Shown here in pieces: positions 23,283 through 29,791 of a stretch of 34,959 bases of DNA. The position numbers and the translations under genes are program-made. How positions within the stretch are numbered: the stretch's first letter is position 1; each line of letters begins with the position of its first letter. Origin of the DNA: DASPGX01 sp035620375 (GTDB taxonomy: Bacteria > Patescibacteriota > Minisyncoccia > 2-02-FULL-40-12 > GWA2-44-9); assembly GCA_035620375.1 (NCBI GenBank), contig DASPGX010000011.1, positions 1 through 34,959 on the forward strand. Reading direction: 5' to 3'. Under the pieces are notes generated by a model. That model worked only from the letters and a program-made list of their open reading frames with translations. It searched no databases and was not told the origin of the DNA.

Positions 23283-23476
23283 CGCACGCCTACCAACGCC
23301 CTGGCGAGCGCTTCGGCGGATTCTTCCGCAAGCTGGCGCGCCATCTTCCGGCAGATCTCCTTCCCGCAGCACCGGATGTTGGCCGATCCGCAGACCGCTT
23401 CCAGAGTGGCTTCGGCCGTACAGAACAGGCAATCCGGCTTCTGCCAGTCCGACCGCGTACGCATCGTGACTTTCAT
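23279..23476 (-). CDS. Small Cys-rich protein, 65 aa
   Basis: MKVTMRTRSDWQKPDCLFCT carries a first CxxC; further Cys occur in EAVCGSANIRCCGKEICRKM, giving six Cys within about 35 residues, followed by an Ala/Glu helix (ARQLAEESAEALARALVGV). This suggests a small zinc-binding or Fe-S-type knuckle with a helical tail. I chose the ATG at 23476: GGGAGG lies 5 bases upstream, overlapping an earlier ATG at 23488. It heads a three-gene unit, but I see no clear promoter in the 60 bases after the tandem hairpins. Confidence 0.7.
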   Translation of the reverse strand: MKVTMRTRSDWQKPDCLFCTAEATLEAVCGSANIRCCGKEICRKMARQLAEESAEALARALVGVR

Positions 23477-23539
23477 CAAGCCTCCCACTCAATGTACCGA
23501 CGCCCACACGGTACTCCTTTGCCCCGCTCCCGGCAATAA

Positions 23540-23597
23540 TTTTAACGGCTCACGACGTGAGCCGTTAAAATGCAAAGGCGGGAAACGAATTCCCGCC
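23540..23597 (-). terminator. Tandem hairpins after the 136-residue membrane-protein gene (AACGGCTCA family)
   Basis: Two stems in series on the minus strand: GGCGGGAA/TTCCCGCC (23577-23597) followed by TTTGCATTTT, then TTTTAACGGCTCAC/GTGAGCCGTTAAAA (23540-23570), a perfect 14-bp stem with a 3-base loop that is symmetric and could work in both directions. The same two-hairpin order recurs at 24044-24096. Confidence 0.85.
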
Positions 23598-23607
23598 TCA
23601 AACGGAC

Positions 23608-24018
23608 TCAGAAACCCGTAACCCGCAGGGCGAGGTACCCGAGCGCCCCGGTTACCAGCAATGCCCTGGCGAAGTTGAACGCCGCTCCCGCCCAGAACTG
23701 CGTCCGTGAAATGAACGCCTCGCGCGCGATGCGGTCCTGCTTCGCGGGGTCATTCAAGTCCCGGGGGAAAATCGTGCCGAGCGTGTCGTGTTGCACCCCA
23801 TGCTTCTCGCAGGTGATGAACGTGCGCAGGTTCGCCATCCGGGCCCGGACGCAGCACGTCCAGTCCAACGGGTGGTACAGCCGCAAATTCTCGCGTAGGG
23901 CATCCAAGGCCCGGCCCCTGCCGTTGAGCGCCGCGCCCGACGCAAAGGACAGGTAGTGCAGCGCCAGGGCTGCAACGGCCCACGTCGCGTAGAGCAGCAC
24001 AAATGACCTCCGCTTCAT
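23608..24018 (-). CDS. Hypothetical protein with two membrane spans, 136 aa
   Basis: A first span (FVLLYATWAVAALALHYLSF) lies at the N-terminus and a second near the C-terminus (WAGAAFNFARALLVTGALGY). The middle holds HPLDWTCCVRARMANLRTFI and ITCEKHGVQHDTLG, with three Cys and three His. No family recognised. The ATG at 24018 has no Shine-Dalgarno; GGAGG inside the frame is well placed for a GTG six codons later (24000), so the true start may be GTG. It is a single-gene unit bounded by hairpins on both sides. Confidence 0.72.
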   Translation of the reverse strand: MKRRSFVLLYATWAVAALALHYLSFASGAALNGRGRALDALRENLRLYHPLDWTCCVRARMANLRTFITCEKHGVQHDTLGTIFPRDLNDPAKQDRIAREAFISRTQFWAGAAFNFARALLVTGALGYLALRVTGF

Positions 24019-24043
24019 TTTCTACCACATTTCCATAATAAAT

Positions 24044-24096
24044 CAACGGCTCAGGAGGTGAGCCGTTGAAAATACAAAGACGGGGACGAATCCCCG
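24044..24096 (-). terminator. Tandem hairpins after the 132-residue gene (AACGGCTCA family)
   Basis: On the minus strand a UUCG-capped stem CGGGGA/TCCCCG (24081-24096) is followed by GTCTTTGTATTTTC and then CAACGGCTCA/TGAGCCGTTG (24044-24068), a perfect 10-bp stem. The architecture and linker match the pair at 23540. Confidence 0.82.
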
Positions 24097-24102
24097 CCGG
24101 TG

Positions 24103-24501
24103 TCAGACCGACGACGGCCTGCCGACGCCCGAAACGATGAGCGGATCCACGGCGTACACGGACCCGGGCTTACCCTGCTCGTAGTTCTCCAGGGCCTCAC
24201 GGAGCGCCTTGTAGTCTCTGTTGTTGCCCGTGTTCACGTAACGCTCCGCTGCATACCACACCTCGAGCTGTACCTCGCTCCCGGTCTTCCCCGCCGGCCA
24301 TGGCCGGTACACGAGGATGACGGGCTCGGACGGGTTGGCGAAGTGCATCTCGTAGACGCCCTGCTGCGACGTAAGCTCCCAGCTTCCGAGATCATCGCGC
24401 ACCTGCGGGTTCACGAAGTTAACCCGCTCCACGGTCCCACCAAGCGTGCGTCGAATGAGGTCCCGTGTGCGCAGTTCGGCGAACGTCGTCACCAGCTCCA
24501 T
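24103..24501 (-). CDS. Hypothetical protein, 132 aa
   Basis: Starts MELVTTFAELRTRDLIRRTL, then alternating strands such as VERVNFVNPQVRDDLGSWEL, GVYEMHFANPSEPVILVYRP and VQLEVWYAAERYVNT, and ends with a Pro/Gly/Ser-rich tail. The pattern suggests a small beta-rich enzyme-like or binding domain, family unknown. The ATG at 24501 follows a GGAGGTGG Shine-Dalgarno; an in-frame ATG at 24540 is excluded because it lies within the promoter spacer. It is the first gene of the island downstream of secY. Confidence 0.78.
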   Translation of the reverse strand: MELVTTFAELRTRDLIRRTLGGTVERVNFVNPQVRDDLGSWELTSQQGVYEMHFANPSEPVILVYRPWPAGKTGSEVQLEVWYAAERYVNTGNNRDYKALREALENYEQGKPGSVYAVDPLIVSGVGRPSSV

Positions 24502-24518
24502 CGACCACCTCCGTTCCC

Positions 24519-24547
24519 CGTATACCACAGAATCTGCCATGTATCAA
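24519..24547 (-). promoter_or_regulatory. Promoter of the first island gene
   Basis: TTGATA (24542-24547), 17-base spacer, TATACG (24519-24524) on the minus strand, then GGAGGTGG and ATG. Confidence 0.7.
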
Positions 24548-24737
24548 AGACCCATACCATGGGCTGCCAATTTCCCCGAACCCTCCCGCTTGGCCGAGGC
24601 CAAGGCGACGCTCTCCGACCCCGAGCCCTCGCGTTTGACCGAGAGCGAGGCGCAGAGCGAGGAGCGGAGTGAGCCGTACTCCTGCTACGGCGAACGAGCA
24701 CCGGAGCGGCAACGAAGCTATCGGTCGAACCTGAAAG
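24548..24737. repeat. Gene-free stretch with two degenerate 25-base direct repeats
   Basis: No gene seen. Copies at 24574-24598 and 24619-24643 match at 21 of 25 bases (CCCCGA-CCCTC-CG-TTG-CCGAG) and are 45 bases apart, followed by GAGCGAGG-type low-complexity sequence. A perfect palindrome CTTGGCC-GA-GGCCAAG lies at 24589-24604. An open plus-strand frame exists through it but looks like repeat translation. Confidence 0.6.
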
Positions 24738-24787
24738 GCAAAGGCCGCCCGTTGTCCCCTATTGTCCCGGGACAGGGCGGCCTTTGC
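24738..24787 (-). terminator. secY / ribosomal operon terminator
   Basis: GCAAAGGCCGCCC and GGGCGGCCTTTGC form a perfect 13-bp stem; the 24-base loop contains an inner TGTCCC/GGGACA pairing. It starts about 16 bases after the secY stop. Confidence 0.85.
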
Positions 24788-24803
24788 GCGAGGGTTCGCC
24801 GCG

Positions 24804-26063
24804 CTAGTACTCGTACATCGAAAGCTGCGCGTCGATTTGTTTCATAACTTCCAGCGCAACCGAGACGACAATCAGAATGCTCGTCCCGCCGACGGTGAAC
24901 GCCGAGACGCCGGTCGCACCCTGCACGACGGTCGGCAGAATGGCGATGATACCCAGGAACATGGCGCCGACCAGCGTGACGCGGTTGAGCAGGTGGTTCA
25001 GGAACGTCGCCGTAGACGGCCCGGGGCGTACGCCCGGGATGTACCCGCCCTGTTTCTGGAGGTTCTCCGCGATGCTCTTGGGGTCAAAGGTCACCGCCGT
25101 GTAGAAGTAGGTGAAGATAACGACGAGGAGGAAGTAGAACGCCGAGTACCAGACGGGGTTCTGGATGAACTGGTTCACGAAGTTCGCCATCCGCGCGACG
25201 ACCTCCACCCGCGAGGCGGCGAGGAAGTTCGCGATGACGCCCGGGAACAGCAGGATAGACAAGGCGAAGATGATGGGAATGACGCCCGCGTTGTTCACGC
25301 GCATCGGCAGATACGTGCTCACGCCGCCGTAGACGCGGTTGCCGCGGACGCGCCGGGCGTAATTGACCGGAATGTTCCGCTGGGCCTCGCTGATATAGAC
25401 GACGCCGGCGATGACCGCCACCGCCACCAGCGCGAACGCGATGTAGGTGAACAGCTGGTCGGGCGTGTAGGTGAACGCCGCCTGCCGCAGGCTCTGCGGG
25501 AAGGTCGCGACGATGCCCGCCATAATCAAGAGGGACACGCCGTTGCCGAGGTTCTTCTCGGTGATGAGCTCACCGAGCCACATCAGGAACAGTCCGCCCG
25601 CGGTGACGATGGTGAGCGTGGAAAGCATCGGGAACCATCCCAACTGCGGGATAACGTCCTGCCGCATCAGAAGGGCAAGGAACGCGTACCCCTGCACGAA
25701 CGACAGCGGCACGGTCAGAAGACGCGAGTACTGGTTGAACTTCGCGCGGCCCGCTTCGCCCTCGTACTTGTACATCTGCTCCAGCGCGGGGAAAATCATC
25801 GTCAGCAGCTGCATGATGATGGACGCCGTGATGTAGGGACCGAGGCCGAGCATCGCGATGGACAGCGTCGCCAGCGAACCGCCGGTGAACGCGCTGACCA
25901 GCCCGAAGAGCTGGTTCTGCGAAAGGAAGTCCTGCAGACGCGAGGCATCCACCGCCGGAATCGGGATGTTGTGGATGAGCTGGGCGACCGTCAGCAGGGC
26001 AACGATGAACACGACCTTCCGGCGGAGGTCAGGCTTGGTGAATATTTGGAGGAAACGGGACAT
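24804..26063 (-). CDS. secY: Protein translocase subunit SecY
   Basis: Channel-forming subunit of the SecYEG translocon in the cytoplasmic membrane. Ten predicted spans are present; characteristic segments include IPAVDASRLQDFLSQN, GSLATLSIAMLGLGPYITAS (plug and TM2 region), QRNIPVNYARRVRGN (cytosolic loop contacting ribosome and SecA) and GGTSILIVVSVALEVMKQID at the C-terminus. At 419 aa it is close to the family norm. No clear Shine-Dalgarno precedes the ATG; the 92-base spacer from rplO is one of the heptamer-periodic regions. It is the last gene of the ribosomal operon. Confidence 0.98.
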   Translation of the reverse strand: MSRFLQIFTKPDLRRKVVFIVALLTVAQLIHNIPIPAVDASRLQDFLSQNQLFGLVSAFTGGSLATLSIAMLGLGPYITASIIMQLLTMIFPALEQMYKYEGEAGRAKFNQYSRLLTVPLSFVQGYAFLALLMRQDVIPQLGWFPMLSTLTIVTAGGLFLMWLGELITEKNLGNGVSLLIMAGIVATFPQSLRQAAFTYTPDQLFTYIAFALVAVAVIAGVVYISEAQRNIPVNYARRVRGNRVYGGVSTYLPMRVNNAGVIPIIFALSILLFPGVIANFLAASRVEVVARMANFVNQFIQNPVWYSAFYFLLVVIFTYFYTAVTFDPKSIAENLQKQGGYIPGVRPGPSTATFLNHLLNRVTLVGAMFLGIIAILPTVVQGATGVSAFTVGGTSILIVVSVALEVMKQIDAQLSMYEY

Positions 26064-26159
26064 GTGGATAGGACTGAGTGATTAGAGAGAAGGGAGAAGC
26101 GTCCGGAGATTAAGAAATCATATTCAATCACTTCTCACAATTCACTTCTCCCTGCTCAC
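26064..26159. repeat. Heptamer-periodic spacer between rplO and secY
   Basis: Read in sevens from 26071: GGACTGA, GTGATTA, GAGAGAA, GGGAGAA, GCGTCCG, GAGATTA, AGAAATC; and from 26125: CAATCAC, TTCTCAC, AATTCAC, TTCTCCC, TGCTCAC. The two halves are partly complementary (GTGATT/AATCAC and GGGAGAAG/CTTCTCCC), so it could fold. The second array runs into the rplO stop codon. Confidence 0.7.
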
Positions 26160-26626
26160 TGAATTGTTCCGCCCGCCTTCTCAATAGCCGACTTCGCCGA
26201 TTCCGAAAGCGCGACGTCCTTGAAGGTCAGTTTCTTGCCGAGCGTGCCCTGGCCGAGAATCTTCACGTCCATGCCGTTAGGGACGAGGCCCTTTTCGGCG
26301 AGCGACTGCGGGGAAACCGTGTCACCCTCGCGGAACGCGCCCAAATCGCCCAGGTTCACGGGTGCGCGCTTATTGCCCGGAAACCGGGAATAACGGTGCT
26401 TGCGGTGCGGCCGCTTGTTCCCTGGCTTGCTCTTGGCTCCGCGGAGCTTCGGGAACAGCTGCCAGATGCGGTTGTCACCGCCGCGGAATCCCGGGCGCAC
26501 GCTCGCGCCGGCGCGGCTCTTCTGGCCCTTGGTGCCGGCGCCGCTGGTCGTGCCGCGCTTGCCGCCGCGGCCGATGCGCTTTGACGTCGTCCGCGTTGTT
26601 TTTGGTGAAAGGTTGGACAAATCCAT
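26156..26626 (-). CDS. rplO: Ribosomal protein uL15
   Basis: Large-subunit protein. The Gly/Arg/Lys-rich N-terminus (KRIGRGGKRGTTSGAGTKGQ, then FRGGDNRIWQLFPKLRG) and the C-terminal globular domain (VKILGQGTLGKKLTFKDVAL) are typical, 156 aa. I chose the ATG at 26626, ten bases after the rpsE stop; the longer frame starting at 26743 lies inside rpsE and encodes an unrelated arm. uL30 would normally lie between rpsE and rplO, and there is no room for it here. Confidence 0.97.
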   Translation of the reverse strand: MDLSNLSPKTTRTTSKRIGRGGKRGTTSGAGTKGQKSRAGASVRPGFRGGDNRIWQLFPKLRGAKSKPGNKRPHRKHRYSRFPGNKRAPVNLGDLGAFREGDTVSPQSLAEKGLVPNGMDVKILGQGTLGKKLTFKDVALSESAKSAIEKAGGTIQ

Positions 26627-26636
26627 GGTGAAAACG

Positions 26637-27344
26637 TTATGCGGCCTGCTCTCCGGTCTTCGGCGCTTCCGGCTTTGCCGGCTCGGCCTGCGTGACCGCG
26701 CCGTTTCGCGGACGCAGCTGCTTGAGCGCCTCCAGCGTCGCACGGGCGATGTTGATTTTGTTGTTCGTCCGGCCCAGCAGCTTTCCGGTCAGCGCCTGGA
26801 TGCCCGCAATCTGGGCGACGACGCGGACCGCACCGCCCGCCTTAATACCTCCCTTGGAGGGCTTGAGAATCACGGACGCGCTGGAGTACTTGGCCTGCAC
26901 CTGGTACGGAATCGTGCCGTCCACGATGACGACCTTCATGAAGTTCTTCTTGGCCTTGTTGTACGCCTTCTGGATGGACTGCTGGACGTCCTTGCCCTTA
27001 CCGATGCCGACGCCGACTCTGCCCTTCTGGTCGCCGGCGACGACCGTCGCGCGGAAGGTGAACCGCTTGCCGCCCTTGGTCACGCGGGATACACGCGCCA
27101 AATCCAGGGTCTTGGACTCGAACTCGGGCTTCTCCATGCCCCGGCGCCCCTGACGGGGACCGCCGCGGCGTCCACGGCCGGGACCGCCCGGGCCGCGGCC
27201 GAACCGGCCGCCGCCTCCGCGCCCGCCGCGGAATCCCTGATTCTGCCCGCCCTGGCCCTGCGCCGGCGTGCCGCCCTGAAGCGGACCCTGCTGGAGCGAG
27301 GGTGCGTTCGGCTGGGGGTTGTTGTTCGGTGTGGGTGTATCCAT
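26637..27344 (-). CDS. rpsE: Ribosomal protein uS5 with Gly/Arg-rich N-terminal extension
   Basis: Decoding-fidelity protein of the small subunit. The conserved part begins near residue 70: FESKTLDLARVSRVTKGGKR, then GDQKGRVGVGIGKGKDV and GGAVRVVAQIAGI. The protein is 235 aa against about 165 in E. coli. The extra 68 N-terminal residues are Pro/Asn/Gln-rich and then RGG-like (FRGGRGGGGRFGRG, GRGRRGGPRQGRRG), and the C-terminus has an Ala/Glu/Pro tail. The ATG at 27344 is kept because composition and frame remain continuous and it sits 18 bases after rplR. Such a tail could bind RNA. Confidence 0.95.
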   Translation of the reverse strand: MDTPTPNNNPQPNAPSLQQGPLQGGTPAQGQGGQNQGFRGGRGGGGRFGRGPGGPGRGRRGGPRQGRRGMEKPEFESKTLDLARVSRVTKGGKRFTFRATVVAGDQKGRVGVGIGKGKDVQQSIQKAYNKAKKNFMKVVIVDGTIPYQVQAKYSSASVILKPSKGGIKAGGAVRVVAQIAGIQALTGKLLGRTNNKINIARATLEALKQLRPRNGAVTQAEPAKPEAPKTGEQAA

Positions 27345-27362
27345 GGTTCGGAGTATGGGAGT

Positions 27363-27716
27363 CTACACGGTTATGCCGCCTTCGCGCAAACCTTCTGCTA
27401 CGGCGCGGACGCGGCCGTGGTACGCATAGCCGCCCACGTCGAAGACCGCTTTGCTGATGCCCTTTTCCTTGAGCACTCCGGCGACCGTTCCGCCCGCCTT
27501 CTTGGCGTGGTCCGTCTTGCTTCCCTTGCCCTTCGCGGAGCCGAAGCCGACGCTCGCCAAAGTCTTGCCCGAGGCGTCGTCAACCGCCTGCACGAAGACA
27601 TGCCGGTTGCTCTTGAAGACGGACACGCGGGGCCGCTCGGCGGTGCCGGAAATCCTCGCCCGGATGCGGGCGTGGCGGCGGGTGCGTCGTACCTGTTTGT
27701 CGGTGATGCGCGTCAT
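27363..27716 (-). CDS. rplR: Ribosomal protein uL18
   Basis: 5S-rRNA-binding large-subunit protein, 117 aa. The basic N-terminus (RRTRRHARIRARISGTAERP), the RVSVFKSNRHVFVQAVDDAS segment, and the C-terminus DVGGYAYHGRVRAVAEGLRE are canonical. It follows rplF across a 32-base spacer that contains a palindromic repeat copy overlapping the rplF stop. Length and motifs are normal. Confidence 0.97.
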   Translation of the reverse strand: MTRITDKQVRRTRRHARIRARISGTAERPRVSVFKSNRHVFVQAVDDASGKTLASVGFGSAKGKGSKTDHAKKAGGTVAGVLKEKGISKAVFDVGGYAYHGRVRAVAEGLREGGITV

Positions 27717-27734
27717 GGTGTTGATTACGAAGTA

Positions 27735-27751
27735 GTGAGCTTGTCGAACTA
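27735..27751. repeat. Palindromic repeat copy in the rplF-rplR spacer
   Basis: GTGAGCTTGTCGAACTA on the plus strand; its last three bases are the rplF stop codon (TAG on the minus strand). Same family as the recA and rpsQ-rplN copies. Confidence 0.7.
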
Positions 27752-28285
27752 TGCGGTCGCCGCCTTCTTGCCGGCCTTGCGGCGGATGACCTCGTCGGAA
27801 TACCGGATGCCGCTTCCCTTGTACGGCTCGGGCAGGCGCTTGGACCGGATGAGCGCGGCGACGTGGCCGACCGCTTCCTTGTCCGAGCCTTTGACCGTGA
27901 TGGTCGTCTTGTCCACCTCAAAGGACACGCCCTCGGGGGCCGAAACCGTGAGCGGATGGCTGTACCCGAGGTTCAGCTCAAGGTCATTGCCCTTCACGGC
28001 GGCCTTGTAGCCGACGCCCTGGAATTCCAGCGTCTTGGTGAAGCCCTCGGACACGCCGGTAATCATGTTGTTGACCAGCGCGCGCCACAGGCCCCAGTGC
28101 GACGGGTGCGCGCGGCCCGACAGGGCGACCTTCACGGAACCGTCCTCGGCCGTGACGCTGATGAACTCGGGGACCTCGCGGGTCAGGGTTCCCTTGGGAC
28201 CCTTCACCGTGAGCACGCGGTCGCCGCCCAGGGTGAACTGGACGCCGTCCGGAAGCTTGATGAGTTTTTTGCCGATTTTGCTCAT
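27749..28285 (-). CDS. rplF: Ribosomal protein uL6
   Basis: Large-subunit protein near the factor-binding site, 178 aa. Two related alpha/beta domains: SKIGKKLIKLPDGVQFTLGG with KGPKGTLTREVPE, then GVSEGFTKTLEFQGVGYKAA with LGYSHPLTVSAPEG and the C-terminal KRLPEPYKGSGIRYSDE, all diagnostic. I chose the ATG at 28285, eight bases after the rpsH stop; the frame extension to 28342 lies inside rpsH. The stop codon is part of a palindromic repeat. Confidence 0.97.
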   Translation of the reverse strand: MSKIGKKLIKLPDGVQFTLGGDRVLTVKGPKGTLTREVPEFISVTAEDGSVKVALSGRAHPSHWGLWRALVNNMITGVSEGFTKTLEFQGVGYKAAVKGNDLELNLGYSHPLTVSAPEGVSFEVDKTTITVKGSDKEAVGHVAALIRSKRLPEPYKGSGIRYSDEVIRRKAGKKAATA

Positions 28286-28292
28286 GGTTCTG

Positions 28293-28715
28293 TTACCAAA
28301 TCTCAAACATGATTTCCCCGCCGACATTCTCCTTGCGCGCATCCTTGGAAGACATGATGCCCTTGGACGTGCTCATGACGGAGAATCCAAACCCCGAACG
28401 CACCGGCCGGATGTCCTTGGCCCCGGTGTACAGCCGGCGCGACGGACGCGACACCAGCTTCAGGCCGCTGATGGCGCCCAGCCCGTTGTTGCCGCCTGCC
28501 TGACCGGCAGGCAGGTATTTGAGGCCGAGGTCCAGGATGTCGTGCTCGCTCCGGCCAGCTTTGACCTTCCGGCGCTCCACGTCGCCAAGGTAGCCGGCGG
28601 AGGCCAGGATGTTGGCGATGCGGAATTTGACCTTGGAGAACGGCACCGTCACCCGTTCTTTGCGGGCGGCCTGCGCGTTCCGTATCCGGGTCAGCATGTC
28701 TGCGATTGGATCCAT
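28293..28715 (-). CDS. rpsH: Ribosomal protein uS8 with a palindromic-repeat insertion
   Basis: Central-domain 16S-binding protein of the small subunit. The N-terminus (MDPIADMLTRIRNAQAARKE) and C-terminus (VMSTSKGIMSSKDARKENVG) are canonical. Between LGLKY and ISGLKLVSRP, where E. coli has a few residues (FQGKAVVES), there is LPAGQAGGNNGLGA. Residues LPAGQAG are encoded by a 21-base palindrome at 28495-28515, inserted in frame in a loop between the two domains. Length 140 aa, about ten more than usual. The rest is intact, so the protein is probably functional. Confidence 0.96.
   Translation of the reverse strand: MDPIADMLTRIRNAQAARKERVTVPFSKVKFRIANILASAGYLGDVERRKVKAGRSEHDILDLGLKYLPAGQAGGNNGLGAISGLKLVSRPSRRLYTGAKDIRPVRSGFGFSVMSTSKGIMSSKDARKENVGGEIMFEIW
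28495..28515. repeat. Perfect palindrome CCTGCCTG-N5-CAGGCAGG inside rpsH
   Basis: Eight-base arms separated by ACCGG. Read on the minus strand in the rpsH frame it encodes LPAGQAG. It belongs to a different palindrome type from the TGAGCTTG family. Confidence 0.8.
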
Positions 28716-28731
28716 GGTTCGTATAGTGGTG

Positions 28732-28917
28732 TTACCAGCTTGATTTACGTACGCCGGGAAGCAGTCCGTCGTTGGCCAGCTCGCGGAAGCAGATACGGCA
28801 GAGCTTGAACTTCCCGATGAAATACCGGGCCCTGCCGCACCGCATACACCGCCTGACCAGACGGGTGCTGTACTTGGGCTTCTTGGCGCTTCGCGCGACG
28901 GTTGATGTCTTTGGCAT
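28732..28917 (-). CDS. rpsN: Ribosomal protein uS14, zinc-binding type
   Basis: Small-subunit protein of the 61-aa zinc-containing type. The zinc ligands are C24, C27, C40 and C43 (CMRCGRARYFIGKFKLCRIC), and the C-terminal FRELANDGLLPGVRKSSW is the standard ending. It is preceded by a short basic N-terminus. It lies between rplE and rpsH in the usual spc order, with spacers of 9 and 16 bases. Presence of the zinc form means ribosome assembly here depends on zinc at this site. Confidence 0.97.
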   Translation of the reverse strand: MPKTSTVARSAKKPKYSTRLVRRCMRCGRARYFIGKFKLCRICFRELANDGLLPGVRKSSW

Positions 28918-28926
28918 GATGTCGGT

Positions 28927-29469
28927 TTAGGCTTTCTGCAACGGTACGCCCATGAGCCGCAACAGCTCCAGGCCGCGCTCGCGGTCTCCCGCGTTGGTCA
29001 CGACGGTGACCTGCAGGCCGAAGATGTCTTTGAGGCTCTCAAACGTAATCTCGGGGAAAATGTTGTGCTCCTTGATGCCGAGGTTCAGGTTCCCGGACCG
29101 GTCCACGTTTTTGGGGTCGATGCCGCGGAAGTCCTTGGACATCGGCAGGGCCAGCGTGATGAGCCGGTCAAGAAAATCGTACATCCGTTTTCCGCGCAAG
29201 GTCACCGCGTATCCCACGGGCATCCCCTGGCGGAGCTTGAAGCTGGAAATGGACTTCTTCGCCTTGCGGACGGCGGCCTTCTGGCCGGTCAGCAATGCCA
29301 GGTCCTGCTCAACGCGCTCCAGCATCTTGGCGTCCTTTGCCAGGCGTCCGGTACCGGAGTTCACGACGACCTTGGTCACGCGCGGCACGGCCATGACGTT
29401 CTCAATATCAAATTTCTTCCGCAGGGCGGGGATGACCTCTTTCCGGTATTTGTCCTGTAGTCGGGTCAT
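28927..29469 (-). CDS. rplE: Ribosomal protein uL5
   Basis: 5S-rRNA-binding protein of the central protuberance, 180 aa. Typical segments are RLQDKYRKEVIPALRKKF, PRVTKVVVNSGTGRLAKDAK, LTGQKAAVRKAKKSISSFKL, GMPVGYAVTLRGKRMYDFLD and the C-terminal EHNIFPEITFESLKDIFGLQ. I chose the ATG at 29469, eight bases after the rplX stop; a longer open frame to 29811 runs over rplX and is not protein-like. No unusual feature. Confidence 0.97.
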   Translation of the reverse strand: MTRLQDKYRKEVIPALRKKFDIENVMAVPRVTKVVVNSGTGRLAKDAKMLERVEQDLALLTGQKAAVRKAKKSISSFKLRQGMPVGYAVTLRGKRMYDFLDRLITLALPMSKDFRGIDPKNVDRSGNLNLGIKEHNIFPEITFESLKDIFGLQVTVVTNAGDRERGLELLRLMGVPLQKA

Positions 29470-29477
29470 GGTGTTCG

Positions 29478-29783
29478 TTATACGGGGTTGCCCGTCTTGC
29501 GGTCCACGCGGACCTTGGAACCGTCCTCGGCGACTCTGTATCCCAGGCGGGTGGGCCTGCCGTCCGCGCCGACGAAACCGACGGCCGAGGCGTTCACCCA
29601 GCGCTCGCGCTCGATAATCTGCCCGCGCTGGCCCTGCTTGCGCGCACGGACGTGCCGCTTCACCGTGTTCAGGCCCTGCACGACGACCTTGTTGTCCTCG
29701 GGCGAGGCGGCCAAAATCTTCCCGGTCTTTCCCCGGTCCTTGCCGCTCAGCATCATCACGTTGTCGCCCTTTTTGATCTTCAT
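29478..29783 (-). CDS. rplX: Ribosomal protein uL24
   Basis: Early-assembly large-subunit protein. The KOW motif is at the N-terminus (KIKKGDNVMMLSGKDRGKTG), followed by VVVQGLNTVKRHVRARKQGQ and the C-terminal VGYRV-type strand DGRPTRLGYRVAEDGSKVRV. At 101 aa it is normal length. It lies between rplN and rplE with 8-base spacers on both sides, consistent with co-translation in the operon. Confidence 0.97.
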   Translation of the reverse strand: MKIKKGDNVMMLSGKDRGKTGKILAASPEDNKVVVQGLNTVKRHVRARKQGQRGQIIERERWVNASAVGFVGADGRPTRLGYRVAEDGSKVRVDRKTGNPV

Positions 29784-29791
29784 GGTCGTGT

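Noticed and set aside
24446..24847. Plus-strand frame of 133 codons between secY and the island
   Set aside because: It overlaps the secY end and terminator, and its centre is the translation of the direct repeats (EPSRL-E twice).
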